Under the pieces are notes generated by a model. The model was given only the letters and a program-made list of their open reading frames with translations, was not told the DNA's origin and searched no databases. From Wenyingzhuangia heitensis (GTDB lineage Bacteria; Bacteroidota; Bacteroidia; Flavobacteriales; Flavobacteriaceae): DNA of 64,000 bases. The stretch is from the NCBI RefSeq assembly GCF_011762155.1, contig NZ_JAASQL010000001.1, positions 62,001 through 126,000 on the forward strand, in the 5' to 3' direction. Shown here piece after piece: positions 19,372 through 28,365 of the stretch (within the stretch, counting starts at the first letter, position 1; every line of letters starts with the position of its first letter). The position numbers were made by a program, and so were the translations under genes.

Positions 19372-19379
19372 TATTTTTG
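19372..19379 (+). promoter_or_regulatory. Minus-7 box of the DUF6588-like gene
   Basis: TATTTTTG fits TAnnTTTG exactly, 34 bases before the chosen start at 19413. This supports starting the gene at 19413, because the upstream ATG at 19377 would overlap the promoter. Confidence 0.6.
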
Positions 19380-19412
19380 TACATTCGTAAACAACATAAA
19401 TCAACTATACTT

Positions 19413-20444
19413 ATGAAAAAAATAATCTTATTAATGGCTTTATCAGCAGGTTTATTTACTGCCAAAGCACAAAACATTGAAGAAATTTTAGTATTAGGAA
19501 AAGATGCAGGAACTTTAATGCAATCTTACCTACAACCTGCTTTTGAAGGTACTATTTACAATTTAAATAGCGGATGGTACAGAACCGCCAAACCACATAG
19601 ATTATTAGGTTTTGATATTACTTTAAATGCAACACTATCTTCCGTTCCGAGCAATAGAAAAAATTTCACATTTAATGTGGCTGACTACGAAAATGTTCGT
19701 TTAGAAAGTGGAGCTAGCCAAACAGAATTACCTACAGCCTTTGGAGGAAGTTCAGATGAAGTTCTTATTGTATCAAAAGATGTTGATACTCCATTAGGTA
19801 CGCAAACAGCAGAATTTGATTTTGAGGCTCTTAATGGCTTAGGAGATGAAATTGGATTTGATCAAGTTCCTGCAGCTATGGTACAAGCAGGAATTGGATT
19901 GCCATTTAAAACAGATGTAACCGTAAGATTTGTACCAAAGGTAGGTAGCGATTCTTTTAAATCTGATTTATTTGGTATTGGTGTTAAACACAATATTTTA
20001 CAATACTTTCCTATTGCGAAGCGTATTCCTTTAGTAGACATCTCTCTATTTGGAGGATATACTAAATTAAGCTCACAATACCTACCAGGGGAAGAAGGAC
20101 AAAGTATTGACATGGAAGTTACAAGTTTAACTGGTCAATTACTAGGTTCTGTAGATTTAAAAATTGTTAACTTTTTTGTTGGATTGGGTTATTCAACAGG
20201 TACATCTAGCTTAGTTGTAAATGGAGACTATTACTTTCAATATAAAGATCCAAATACTGGTATAGCTCTAGGAGAACCTCAACAAATTGACTCAGAAGAT
20301 TTACCTAATATAGAAAATGATGTAACTAGTTTTATGACTACCGCTGGGATGAGTTTAAACTTAGCCTTCTTTAAAATATACGGAAGCTACACACTACAAG
20401 AATACAATTCTATTAACGCAGGTATTGCCTTTAGTTTTAGATAA
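19413..20444 (+). CDS. Outer membrane beta-barrel protein, DUF6588-like
   Basis: The 343-residue product has a signal peptide (MKKIILLMALSAGLFTAKAQ) and alternating beta-strand segments ending in the aromatic-terminated strand GIAFSFR. It resembles Bacteroidota proteins of the DUF6588 class, secreted barrel-like proteins of unknown function. The body contains GLPFKTDVTVRFVPKVG and FGIGVKHNILQYFP, typical of the family as I recall it. The start at 19413 is preferred over 19377 because it begins the signal peptide and leaves the promoter free. It stands alone between two terminators. Confidence 0.75.
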   Translation: MKKIILLMALSAGLFTAKAQNIEEILVLGKDAGTLMQSYLQPAFEGTIYNLNSGWYRTAKPHRLLGFDITLNATLSSVPSNRKNFTFNVADYENVRLESGASQTELPTAFGGSSDEVLIVSKDVDTPLGTQTAEFDFEALNGLGDEIGFDQVPAAMVQAGIGLPFKTDVTVRFVPKVGSDSFKSDLFGIGVKHNILQYFPIAKRIPLVDISLFGGYTKLSSQYLPGEEGQSIDMEVTSLTGQLLGSVDLKIVNFFVGLGYSTGTSSLVVNGDYYFQYKDPNTGIALGEPQQIDSEDLPNIENDVTSFMTTAGMSLNLAFFKIYGSYTLQEYNSINAGIAFSFR

Positions 20445-20466
20445 AAAAATTCTTATAAAAAATCAC

Positions 20467-20501
20467 AAAGCCTATTGTTCATAAATACAATAGGCTTTTT
20501 T
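20467..20501 (+). terminator. Intrinsic terminator after the DUF6588-like gene
   Basis: Arms AAAGCCTATTG at 20467-20477 and CAATAGGCTTT at 20488-20498 with a 10-base loop and T tract. Confidence 0.9.
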
Positions 20502-20546
20502 GATTTTATTACCTATTTTTAGAAGAATTATCAAGCTAAAAAAACT

Positions 20547-20996
20547 ATGAAAAATATTTTAAGCCTATTATTCTTTTTAACGCTATCCTTAAATGCTCAA
20601 ACATCAAAAGAGAAAGTTAAAGAAATGCAAGCTGATAAAATGGTGAGCCAAATGATGGATCAGATGATCCCCATGATGCAACAACAAATAAAGGCAACTT
20701 TAAAAACCGAAGAACAGAAACAAAAGTTAGAAAGCATAAACACCATTATACTAGAAGAAGTAAAATCTTTCACCAAAGAAATGATTAACGGCCCTATGGT
20801 AACTATTTATGCCAAACATTTTAACGACAAAGACATAAACGATCTTATTAAATTTTACAAAAGTGATACCGGTAAAAAATTAATAACGCTTACACCCGTA
20901 ATTACCAACGACCTAATGCAAAACATGATGCAAAATGGAATTCCAAAATTTCAAAAAAGAATAAAGGAAAGAGTTGAACAAGTAAAGGCGGAATAA
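20547..20996 (+). CDS. Secreted DUF2059-type protein
   Basis: The 149-residue protein starts with a signal peptide (MKNILSLLFFLTLSLNAQ) and then forms a helical domain with YAKHFNDKDINDLIKFYKS and TGKKLITLTPVI, the hallmark of DUF2059. It is likely periplasmic; no enzyme function is known for this family. Methionine and lysine are abundant in the first half (KMVSQMMDQMIPMMQQQ). It is an isolated gene between the terminator at 20467-20501 and mdh. Confidence 0.82.
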   Translation: MKNILSLLFFLTLSLNAQTSKEKVKEMQADKMVSQMMDQMIPMMQQQIKATLKTEEQKQKLESINTIILEEVKSFTKEMINGPMVTIYAKHFNDKDINDLIKFYKSDTGKKLITLTPVITNDLMQNMMQNGIPKFQKRIKERVEQVKAE

Positions 20997-21010
20997 TTTT
21001 AAACTGTTTA

Positions 21011-21024
21011 ATGACCAAAATCAT
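21011..21024 (+). promoter_or_regulatory. Candidate operator upstream of mdh
   Basis: The site reads ATGACCAAAATCAT, followed by ATTTTAG, a near minus-7 box (TATTTTAG). It lies 67 bases before the mdh start. It matches the site upstream of the DASS transporter (16941-16954, minus strand) at 13 of 14 positions, and both are followed by AT-rich hexamers in the same register. Confidence 0.5.
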
Positions 21025-21091
21025 ATTTTAGGCACAAACAAATAACTACATTTAATATATAAAAATTAATCATCCATAAAAACAAAATAAA

Positions 21092-22016
21092 ATGAAAGTA
21101 ACCGTAGTTGGAGCTGGTGCCGTTGGAGCATCTTGCGCAGAATACATTGCTATTAAAAACTTTGCTTCTGAAGTTGTGATTGTAGACATTAAAGAAAACT
21201 TTGCCGAAGGTAAAGCTATGGATTTAATGCAAACGGCTTCTTTAAATGGTTTTGATACTAAAATTACTGGGTCTACTAACGACTATTCTAAATCTGCAGG
21301 ATCTGATGTTGCAGTAATTACTTCAGGAATCCCCAGAAAACCAGGAATGACACGTGAAGAATTAATTGGAATTAACGCAGGAATCGTAAAACAAGTTTCA
21401 GAAAATCTAATCAAACATTCTCCTAACGTAATTATTATTGTTGTATCTAACCCAATGGATACTATGACTTACTTAACCTATAAGTCTACTGGTATTGCAA
21501 AAAATAAAATTATTGGTATGGGTGGTGCTTTAGATTCTGGACGTTTTAAATACCGTTTAGCCGAAGCTCTAAAGGCTCCTTTATCTAATGTTGACGGAAT
21601 GGTCATTGGAGGATTCAGATACCGGAATGATCCCTTTAACAAGATATGCAACACGTAATTCAATTCCAGTGTCTCAGTTTCTTTCTGAAGAAAAGTTAGA
21701 AGAAGTAGCACAAGCAACCATGGTTGGTGGAGCTACCTTAACCAAAATGTTAGGAACCTCTGCTTGGTATGCTCCAGGAGCGGCTGTATCTGCCATGGTA
21801 CAAGCTATCGCAACAGACTCTAAGAAAATATTCCCTTGTTCTGCTTATTTAGAAGGTGAATACGGACAAGAGGATATATGTATTGGTGTTCCTTGTATTT
21901 TAGGAGCTAATGGTATTGAAAAGATTGTAGCTATCGATCTAAACGAAGCTGAAGCAACTAAATTTGCAGCTTCTTCTGATGCGGTTAGAAAAACAAACAG
22001 TTTGTTAGATATTTAA
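21092..22016 (+). pseudogene. mdh: Malate dehydrogenase with a frameshift at the catalytic histidine
   Basis: Malate dehydrogenase interconverts malate and oxaloacetate in the TCA cycle. The gene shows the NAD site VVGAGAVGAS, the substrate loop RKPGMTR and SNPMDTMTYL in frame 2 up to 21613, and the rest (SDTGMIPLTRYATRNSIP to the end) in frame 3. At 21608-21616 the DNA reads GGAGGATTC where the family needs GGA GGA CAT TC, so two bases (CA) are missing and the catalytic His (codon 175) is lost. The first frame stops at 21658. With the two bases restored it would encode 308 residues, the normal length. It may be a sequencing error or a true disruption; all else looks intact. Confidence 0.9.
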
Positions 22017-22033
22017 AATCAAAACCTGTTCAT

Positions 22034-22068
22034 AAAAAAGGCTTTTACGTTTTGTAAAAGCCTTTTTT
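22034..22068 (+). terminator. Intrinsic terminator between mdh and the convergent membrane protein gene
   Basis: Arms AAAAAAGGCTTTTAC at 22034-22048 and its complement at 22054-22068 with a GTTTT loop. The symmetric A and T flanks suit termination from both sides. Confidence 0.9.
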
Positions 22069-22100
22069 ATTTATGAAAATCATACTATTATTCAGAATGT

Positions 22101-22982
22101 TTAACCACCTACTCTTTGTTTAAAATCTATAAATTTATTTTTAAAAACTAGATGATAAGGGAATAACAAAATCAATAAAACAATAGGAGCTACATTAAAA
22201 ATTATGTCATTAAAAAAAGTATTAAACAAATGAAAAGAAACCAAGACCACTAATACTAAATTTGCGTACTTCCTACTACAAACAGCTAAAACCGCTGTAA
22301 GCTGAATACCAAAAACTAAAAGAGTAGCTATTTCCCATATATATGGAATTTGGTATAGACTAAACATAAAACTTGAAACTTCGTTATCTAACATTCTTCT
22401 ATTAGTTATCGCGTTTAACTCAACAGCATCTTTATGTAACCAACTAACACTTTTAAAATCTCCTATATAAACAGTCTTAGCAAGAGAAAGAAATTTCCAA
22501 AAACCAGCCATACTATATGTTATTAATATTCCAAAAAGAGATAGTTTAACAATCTTTAAATCTATTCTAATCGCTTTGATATTCCTTTTATTATAATTAG
22601 GTGTAAATGCAAAAAACAAATGAGTTAATATAAACAGGTGTCCTACATGAGATGTAGACCCATAATTCCACCTAATCGCATTCAACAACATAACCAAAAA
22701 GGCTAACAAAAAACATTTAAAAAAACTTTTTGAAAGAAAATTAAATACCGATAATCCTATACTTAACAACACTATAATTACAAATAAAAAAGGAGGGATT
22801 AAGCTAGGTAAAAACAACTTCTGAAATCCCCAAATTGGCTCATATAACAAGACAGGTCTCTGAATTAAAATATTATAATCAAAGACAATATAAATTGTCC
22901 AAATTATTGTAAACAGCATTAAAGCTCTGTTTGCCATAACATGGTTATAAACCCAACTTAAATCTTTCTTTTTATCAATCAT
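22101..22982 (-). CDS. Polytopic membrane protein of unknown function (HTTM-like features)
   Basis: The 293-residue protein has about eight hydrophobic segments, with conserved-looking polar points RWNYGS, HLFILTHLFFAF, SMAGFWKF, and SFHLFNTFFND. Paired Trp/His residues between helices recall HTTM-type (vitamin K-dependent carboxylase-like) membrane proteins, but similarity is loose and I do not assign a function. It overlaps the upstream gene by 8 bases (22975-22982), so the two are translationally coupled. Both lie at the end of a trkA-trkH operon. The coding DNA is visibly more AT-rich than trkH. Confidence 0.65.
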   Translation of the reverse strand: MIDKKKDLSWVYNHVMANRALMLFTIIWTIYIVFDYNILIQRPVLLYEPIWGFQKLFLPSLIPPFLFVIIVLLSIGLSVFNFLSKSFFKCFLLAFLVMLLNAIRWNYGSTSHVGHLFILTHLFFAFTPNYNKRNIKAIRIDLKIVKLSLFGILITYSMAGFWKFLSLAKTVYIGDFKSVSWLHKDAVELNAITNRRMLDNEVSSFMFSLYQIPYIWEIATLLVFGIQLTAVLAVCSRKYANLVLVVLVSFHLFNTFFNDIIFNVAPIVLLILLFPYHLVFKNKFIDFKQRVGG

Positions 22983-23433
22983 TTTTAGCTGAAAAAATTA
23001 CCTTTACTTTATACGCATTCGGATTTCTTACAATATCCAAAGGATTAAATTCTTCCTCTACTATTAAGTACTCTTTACTATTAAAACCAAGAGCTTTTGC
23101 AAATATTTTAATTCTATTTACAATATGAATTGAATCTCGTTTATTCTTTAAAACACTTTGTGCTTCTCCTTGAATAAAATAAAAATAATCATCCTTATCA
23201 AACAAGGAATAACCCTTATTATTTATTCTAAAAGTGTCTAATTTTTCTGTAACCCCATACAATCGGTAATCTTTATAACTATACATACAACCCGTTGGCT
23301 TGGTGTATAATTTCCAGTAAAAGAAAGGATAAAAATCTTTATCTTCAAAATACTTTTGTCTAACAAATGAAAAAGCAGACATTAATATTGAGAAGCAGCA
23401 AAAAGTAAGTAGTAGGTAATATCTTCTCTTCAT
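22975..23433 (-). CDS. Membrane-anchored protein of unknown function
   Basis: The 152-residue product has one N-terminal hydrophobic segment (YYLLLTFCCFSILMSAFSF), which is either an anchor or a signal peptide, followed by a soluble part rich in Tyr, Phe, Asp and Lys, with KIFAKALGFNSKEYLIVEEEFNP near the end in split form. I do not recognise it. It starts 6 bases past trkH and overlaps the next membrane protein gene by 8 bases, so it is cotranscribed with both. The soluble part would face the periplasm, next to its membrane partner. Confidence 0.65.
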   Translation of the reverse strand: MKRRYYLLLTFCCFSILMSAFSFVRQKYFEDKDFYPFFYWKLYTKPTGCMYSYKDYRLYGVTEKLDTFRINNKGYSLFDKDDYFYFIQGEAQSVLKNKRDSIHIVNRIKIFAKALGFNSKEYLIVEEEFNPLDIVRNPNAYKVKVIFSAKND

Positions 23434-23439
23434 ATTACT

Positions 23440-24939
23440 CTAATTACTTTTCCAAAAATAAGGAGTTAATACAATTAATACCGTAAACAACTCTAATCTC
23501 CCAATCAACATTAAAAAAGAACAAAATAATTTTGCCCCGTCCGTTAAGTGTGCAAAATTATTCACTGGACTTAAACTTCCTAAAGCAGGCCCTACATTTC
23601 CTAAACAAGATGCAGAAGCGCTAAAAGCAGATAGAAAATCTAATCCTAAAAATGTTAATACAACCGTACTTAAAATAAAGATTAGCATATAGATAACAAA
23701 AAAAGATAAGATGTTAAAAATAATTACTCTTGACACTCTACTCCCGTTATAACGTACAGATATAATAGCTTTAGGATGTAATTGTTTTTTTAACTCTAAC
23801 ATAGAGTTTTTAATCATAATTACATGACGAACTACTTTTACACCTCCACTAGTAGATCCTGCAGACCCCCCAATAAAAAACAAAGAAAACATTAATGCCG
23901 TGGCTAAATAATTCCACATTGTAAAATCGGCAGAAACAAAACCTGTAGTTGTTAAGACACTTACTACCTGAAAAGCCGCATGTCTAAATCCACTTTCTAA
24001 TGCACCATAAGGCATAGGATGATGAATAGTGGTTTGCAAAGCTGGATCTTGAAACCATACAATTAATACGGTGATCGAAATCGTTACAAATACAGTAAGT
24101 AAAAAATAATATTTAAACTCGTCATCATTAAAAATCTTAGACACTTTTCCTTTTAATGCAAAATAACTTAAAACAAAATTAGCTCCTGCTACAAACATAA
24201 ATCCAATAATTATATATTGAACAAAAGGATTATCATTCCAATAAGCTACACTTGCATTTTTGGTAGAAAAACCACCTGTACTAAGTGTTGCCATTGCATG
24301 GTTGATGGCATCAAACCATGTCATTCCCGCAATTTTTAACAACAAAAATTCTATAAATGTAAAACTAAAATAAATTAGCCATAAACGTTTTGCTGTTTGT
24401 GTAATTCTAGGGTGTAATTTATCTGTAGAAGGTCCAGGAGCCTCAGCTACAAACAACTGCATCCCTCCAATCCCTAACAAGGGTAAAATAGCTACCGTAA
24501 GTACAATAATTCCCATTCCACCAATCCAATGTGTTGCACTTCTCCAAAACAAAACTCCTTTAGGTACGCTTTCTATATCTGTTAAAATAGAAGCTCCTGT
24601 AGTAGAATATCCCGAAATGGTTTCAAAAATAGCATCAGGAAAAGATGTAATGGTTCCCGTCATTAAATAAGGCAAACTACCTGTTAAGGTTAGCATTAAC
24701 CAACCCAAGGTTACAATTAAATACCCGTCTCTTTTATGAATATCTTTAGGTGCATTTCTATTAAAAAACCATAACAAAAAACCTACAGAAATGGTTAACA
24801 GACCTGCCGATAAAATTCCGGTACTAGCTGTTTCGTGATAATACCAACTAAAAGGCTCGGACAATAGCATGAAAAATCCATTCATCATGGAAGTTAATCC
24901 TAAGAAACTTGCTATAATTTTAAAGTTTAGTCCTTTCAT
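23440..24939 (-). CDS. trkH: Trk-type potassium uptake protein, pore subunit
   Basis: TrkH is the membrane pore of the Trk K+ uptake system. The 499-residue protein shows the four pore-loop regions of the family: SGYSTTGAS, TLSTGGFS, TTTGFVSAD and SCLGNVGPALG, plus SAGSTSGGVK. Glycines at the selectivity positions are present. It begins 3 bases after the trkA stop, so the regulator and pore are made together. Two unknown genes continue the operon. No truncation is seen. Confidence 0.95.
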   Translation of the reverse strand: MKGLNFKIIASFLGLTSMMNGFFMLLSEPFSWYYHETASTGILSAGLLTISVGFLLWFFNRNAPKDIHKRDGYLIVTLGWLMLTLTGSLPYLMTGTITSFPDAIFETISGYSTTGASILTDIESVPKGVLFWRSATHWIGGMGIIVLTVAILPLLGIGGMQLFVAEAPGPSTDKLHPRITQTAKRLWLIYFSFTFIEFLLLKIAGMTWFDAINHAMATLSTGGFSTKNASVAYWNDNPFVQYIIIGFMFVAGANFVLSYFALKGKVSKIFNDDEFKYYFLLTVFVTISITVLIVWFQDPALQTTIHHPMPYGALESGFRHAAFQVVSVLTTTGFVSADFTMWNYLATALMFSLFFIGGSAGSTSGGVKVVRHVIMIKNSMLELKKQLHPKAIISVRYNGSRVSRVIIFNILSFFVIYMLIFILSTVVLTFLGLDFLSAFSASASCLGNVGPALGSLSPVNNFAHLTDGAKLFCSFLMLIGRLELFTVLIVLTPYFWKSN

Positions 24940-24942
24940 CTA

Positions 24943-26289
24943 TTAGTTATTAAAAAACTTTTCTACTTCAGAAATAGCATCTGGCAAGCAAAAAACAATG
25001 GCTCTATCTCCTGGTAAAATTGTAAAATCACCATAGGTCATTAATGCCTTACCTTTTCTAACCACTCCTCCTAAAACTGAATTTTTAGGTAAGTCTAAGT
25101 CTTTTATTTTTGATTCAGTTATTTTGGTATTTCTTCTTACAAAAAACTCTAAAACCTCTGCCTCTACATTGTGTAAATTTGCCAATGCCAACACACGACC
25201 TTTACGAACATGTCTAAAAATAGCACTTGCTGCTAATATTTTTTTATTGATTAAAGTATCTATTCCTATGGATTGAGAAATATCCATATAATTCATATTT
25301 TCTACCAAAGCAATGGTTTTTCTAACTCCTTTAGATTTTGCAACTAAACTAGTCATAATATTGGTTTCGGAGTTTCCAGACACTGCTATAAAAGCATCCA
25401 TATTACTTAAAGACTCTTCTTCTAGCAACTCAATATCTCTACCATCACCATGAATTACCAATGTGTTTTTTAATTCATCAGACAAGTCAAAGCACTTATT
25501 TCGGTCACTTTCAATCATTTTTACACGCAAGTTTTTACCGCAAAGTCTTCTCGCTATTTTTTGTCCAATTCTACCTCCTCCTAAAATCATTACATCTTTA
25601 ATCCCTATTTTTTCTTTATCTACCAGTAGGTGAATTTTACTTAGACTTTCTCTAGGAACCGAAAAATAAACCTGATCATTTAATTCAAAAACAGAATTTC
25701 CTCTAGGAATTACAATTTCATTAGATGTATCTCTTTTGATAGCGATAACAATAAAGTCAAAATTAAATTTAGAATTTATTTCTTGTACTGTTGCTCCTAT
25801 TATTGGAGATCCTTCGGATAATTTAGCTCCTAAAACACTTAATTCTCCTTTTTCAAAATCAAATTTATCATTAAAAGCAGTTTCGTTTACTAAGATTTCA
25901 ATCTCGTTTGCAGCCAATTCTTCGGGAGAAATCATATAATCAATTCCACTATCCGAAAAATTAATTTCTTTGGTCTTAATATATTCAGTGTTAGAAATAC
26001 GAGCAATTGTTTTTTTAACTCCTAGCTTTTTACCTATTCCAGCTATTGTTAAATTGGTGTTTTGAGACTCTGTTACAGCAACCAACAAATCAGCTTCACT
26101 TATCCCTACCTCTTTTAAAACCTGAATAGATGCAGCATCCCCTTTTTTGGTAAACACATCAATATGAGTATTTAAGTGGTTTAGTCTTTGTGCATTTTGG
26201 TCAATCACAAAAATATCGTGTGCCTCCATAGACAATAACTTGGCAAGATGATAACCAATTTCTCCTGCTCCTGCAATAATAATCTTCAT
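24943..26289 (-). CDS. trkA: Trk system NAD-binding regulator TrkA
   Basis: TrkA gates TrkH from the cytoplasm in response to nucleotides. The 448-residue protein has two tandem RCK units, each a Rossmann fold followed by a TrkA-C domain: GAGEIGYHLAKLL at 6-18 with VIDQNAQR, and MILGGGRIGQKIAR at about 234-247 with MIESDRNK. Both retain the glycine pattern for NAD(H). It is the first gene of the trkA-trkH operon, with a promoter of the TTTG-N23-TATATTTG form just upstream. Length is standard. Confidence 0.95.
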   Translation of the reverse strand: MKIIIAGAGEIGYHLAKLLSMEAHDIFVIDQNAQRLNHLNTHIDVFTKKGDAASIQVLKEVGISEADLLVAVTESQNTNLTIAGIGKKLGVKKTIARISNTEYIKTKEINFSDSGIDYMISPEELAANEIEILVNETAFNDKFDFEKGELSVLGAKLSEGSPIIGATVQEINSKFNFDFIVIAIKRDTSNEIVIPRGNSVFELNDQVYFSVPRESLSKIHLLVDKEKIGIKDVMILGGGRIGQKIARRLCGKNLRVKMIESDRNKCFDLSDELKNTLVIHGDGRDIELLEEESLSNMDAFIAVSGNSETNIMTSLVAKSKGVRKTIALVENMNYMDISQSIGIDTLINKKILAASAIFRHVRKGRVLALANLHNVEAEVLEFFVRRNTKITESKIKDLDLPKNSVLGGVVRKGKALMTYGDFTILPGDRAIVFCLPDAISEVEKFFNN

Positions 26290-26305
26290 ACCTGAATATT
26301 TGCTA

Positions 26306-26340
26306 CAAATATATTACATTTAATTAGTATCTGTCACAAA
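26306..26340 (-). promoter_or_regulatory. Promoter of the trkA operon
   Basis: On the minus strand a TTTG (plus 26337-26340) is followed after 23 bases by TATATTTG (plus 26306-26313), matching the Bacteroidota consensus. The trkA start codon is at 26289. The same short spacer (60 bases) also serves the divergent radC. Confidence 0.65.
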
Positions 26341-26349
26341 TAAAGCGCT

Positions 26350-27048
26350 ATGAAACAAGATATAAAACCATTGACAATTAAAGAGTGGAATGAGGAAGAT
26401 AGACCTAGGGAAAAATTAATTCTAAAAGGAGTAGCATCCTTGTCAGACTCTGAACTTTTGGCCATTTTAATTGGATCTGGAAACAGGAATGAATCAGCCG
26501 TAGAATTGTCTAAAAAAATTCTAAATCACTTTAACAACAATTTAAACGTATTAACCAAAGCTAGCATAAATGAGTTAATGAAATTTAATGGTATTGGAGA
26601 AGCCAAAGCCATTAGCATTGTAACTGCTTTGGCTTTAGGAAAAAGACAGCGTTTGTCTGCTGCATTATCTATCCCTAAAATTACTTGCAGCAAAGATGCT
26701 TTTGATATTTTTGAACCTATTCTAGGGGATCTACCTCATGAAGAATTTTGGATTTTACATGTAAACAACAGCAATAAGGTTATTGATAAGCAACTAATTA
26801 GCAAAGGAGGTCTTACGGGAACTTTGGTAGATTTACGTATTATTTTTAAGAAAAGTCTAGAATTACTTTCTACCGCTATGATTTTAGGACACAATCATCC
26901 ATCTGGAAAACTACAACCTAGTCAGGCCGACAAACAAATTACTCAAAAAATTAAAAATGCTGCAGCCACATTAGACATTAAAGTATTGGATCATTTAATA
27001 ATCACACAAAAAGCTTATTTTAGCTTTGCAGACGAGGGAATTCTATAA
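26350..27048 (+). CDS. radC: RadC/JAB-domain DNA repair-associated protein
   Basis: The 232-residue protein has an N-terminal helix-hairpin-helix part (LMKFNGIGEAKA at about 77-88) and a JAB/MPN-like metal site with GHNHPSGKLQPSQAD (about 178-192), giving the H-x-H-x7-S-x2-D pattern. RadC was named for radiation sensitivity, but its biochemical role remains unclear. It is the usual Bacteroidota chromosomal form, with the expected length. It is followed after 3 bases by a polysaccharide deacetylase-like gene on the same strand, so radC may lead that small operon. Confidence 0.93.
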   Translation: MKQDIKPLTIKEWNEEDRPREKLILKGVASLSDSELLAILIGSGNRNESAVELSKKILNHFNNNLNVLTKASINELMKFNGIGEAKAISIVTALALGKRQRLSAALSIPKITCSKDAFDIFEPILGDLPHEEFWILHVNNSNKVIDKQLISKGGLTGTLVDLRIIFKKSLELLSTAMILGHNHPSGKLQPSQADKQITQKIKNAAATLDIKVLDHLIITQKAYFSFADEGIL

Positions 27049-27051
27049 ATT

Positions 27052-28365
27052 ATGACAGAAGAATTATTAATATATACACAAAAAATAACTCCTAGAGTAA
27101 GCTATGTTTTTAAACATATTTTTGTTCGTATTTTAAATATTCCCATAAAATTTACTTCAACTATTGAAGAATTTGTGGCTCACGACAGCTTAAAGATGAC
27201 TTATGCCAAAGCTCCGCTAGGTAACGAATTTTTTATTCAGAGTCATGGCTTGCTTTTTGAACAAGGTATTAATGATATAGAAATTACAATGTCTCAATGG
27301 GACAGCACTCCTTGTTTTTTTAGCAAGGGAAAAAAATCTGCTATTCCATTTGATATTTTTGCAGCTAGTTTCTACCTATTAAGTAGATATGAAGAATATT
27401 TACCTTGTGTTTTAGATGAAAATGATTGTTATCCTGCCGAAGAAAGTATTGCTTATCAAAACAACTTTTTAGACAAACCTATTATTGATGTTTGGGCTTA
27501 TAAATTGTTAAAGGCTTTAAAAGAAAAATATCCAGAATACCAACATCAGCCCAACAGTTACAAATACATTTCTACGTTTAGTATCAATCAAACTTTTTTG
27601 TATAGATGCAAAGGAGTTATTAGAAATTTAGTAGGTGGTTTTTATGATTTTTTCACGCTAAAAATTTTTGAAGTATGGATGCGTATTGCTGTCTTTTTAA
27701 GAATAAAAGAAGACCCTTATGATACGTTTGATAAAATTATTTCGCTTCAAAAAAAGCACAACATCAAAACTATTTTCTTTTTCTTAATTGCCAATTATAC
27801 TACGTATGATAACAATGTAGCTTTTACCAAAAGAAAATATCATTTGCTTATTAAATCGATTGCAGACTATGCAAAAGTGGGGTTATTAAGTTCTTATTTT
27901 ACCATGGATAACGAAGAAAAATTATCGAAAGAATCTGATAGACTTTCTCATATAATCAACACTCCTACCAAATTATCTAGACAACATTTTGGTAGAAATA
28001 AACTACCTGAGACTTATCAAAAATTAATTGATTTAGATATTACCGAAGATTATTCTATGGGATATTTAAAACACATAGGATTTAGAGCTAGTACTTGTAC
28101 TCCCTTTTATTTTTATGATTTAGATTTTGAAATTCAAACCCCTTTAAGAGTACACCCATATGCTTTTATAGACAACACCTTGCGTTTTAATTTACAATTA
28201 AGTCCTAAACAAGCACTTATGAAAATTAATCACATTACCAACATGGTAAAACAGGTAAACGGAACTTTAATTTCTGTTTTTCATAATGATTGCCTTTCTA
28301 ATTTTGGTGACTGGAAATATTGGGAAGATTTTTACGAAGAGGTTTTAAAATGTGTTAAAGAATAA
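27052..28365 (+). CDS. Polysaccharide deacetylase-like protein with altered metal site
   Basis: The 437-residue protein matches Bacteroidota polysaccharide deacetylase-family proteins with an N-terminal extra domain (FDIFAASFYLLSRYEEY at about 103-119) and a C-terminal NodB-like part (EDYSMGYLKHIGFRAS, ISVFHND). Relatives, as I recall them, have a TFDID or TYDID metal motif before YxxKG; here it reads TFSINQTFLYRCKG, with Ser and Asn in place of the Asp pair. It may therefore be inactive or act differently. It is not secreted by an obvious signal peptide. It overlaps the next gene by one base and follows radC by 3. Confidence 0.75.
   Translation: MTEELLIYTQKITPRVSYVFKHIFVRILNIPIKFTSTIEEFVAHDSLKMTYAKAPLGNEFFIQSHGLLFEQGINDIEITMSQWDSTPCFFSKGKKSAIPFDIFAASFYLLSRYEEYLPCVLDENDCYPAEESIAYQNNFLDKPIIDVWAYKLLKALKEKYPEYQHQPNSYKYISTFSINQTFLYRCKGVIRNLVGGFYDFFTLKIFEVWMRIAVFLRIKEDPYDTFDKIISLQKKHNIKTIFFFLIANYTTYDNNVAFTKRKYHLLIKSIADYAKVGLLSSYFTMDNEEKLSKESDRLSHIINTPTKLSRQHFGRNKLPETYQKLIDLDITEDYSMGYLKHIGFRASTCTPFYFYDLDFEIQTPLRVHPYAFIDNTLRFNLQLSPKQALMKINHITNMVKQVNGTLISVFHNDCLSNFGDWKYWEDFYEEVLKCVKE

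Noticed and set aside
21588-22016. Programmed frameshift to make full-length Mdh
   Set aside because: A plus-one shift at this site would restore the frame but still omit the catalytic His, and no slippery sequence is present; a deletion or sequence error fits better.
22034-22068. Small RNA gene at the mdh 3' end
   Set aside because: The hairpin with symmetric A and T flanks is fully explained as a bidirectional terminator.
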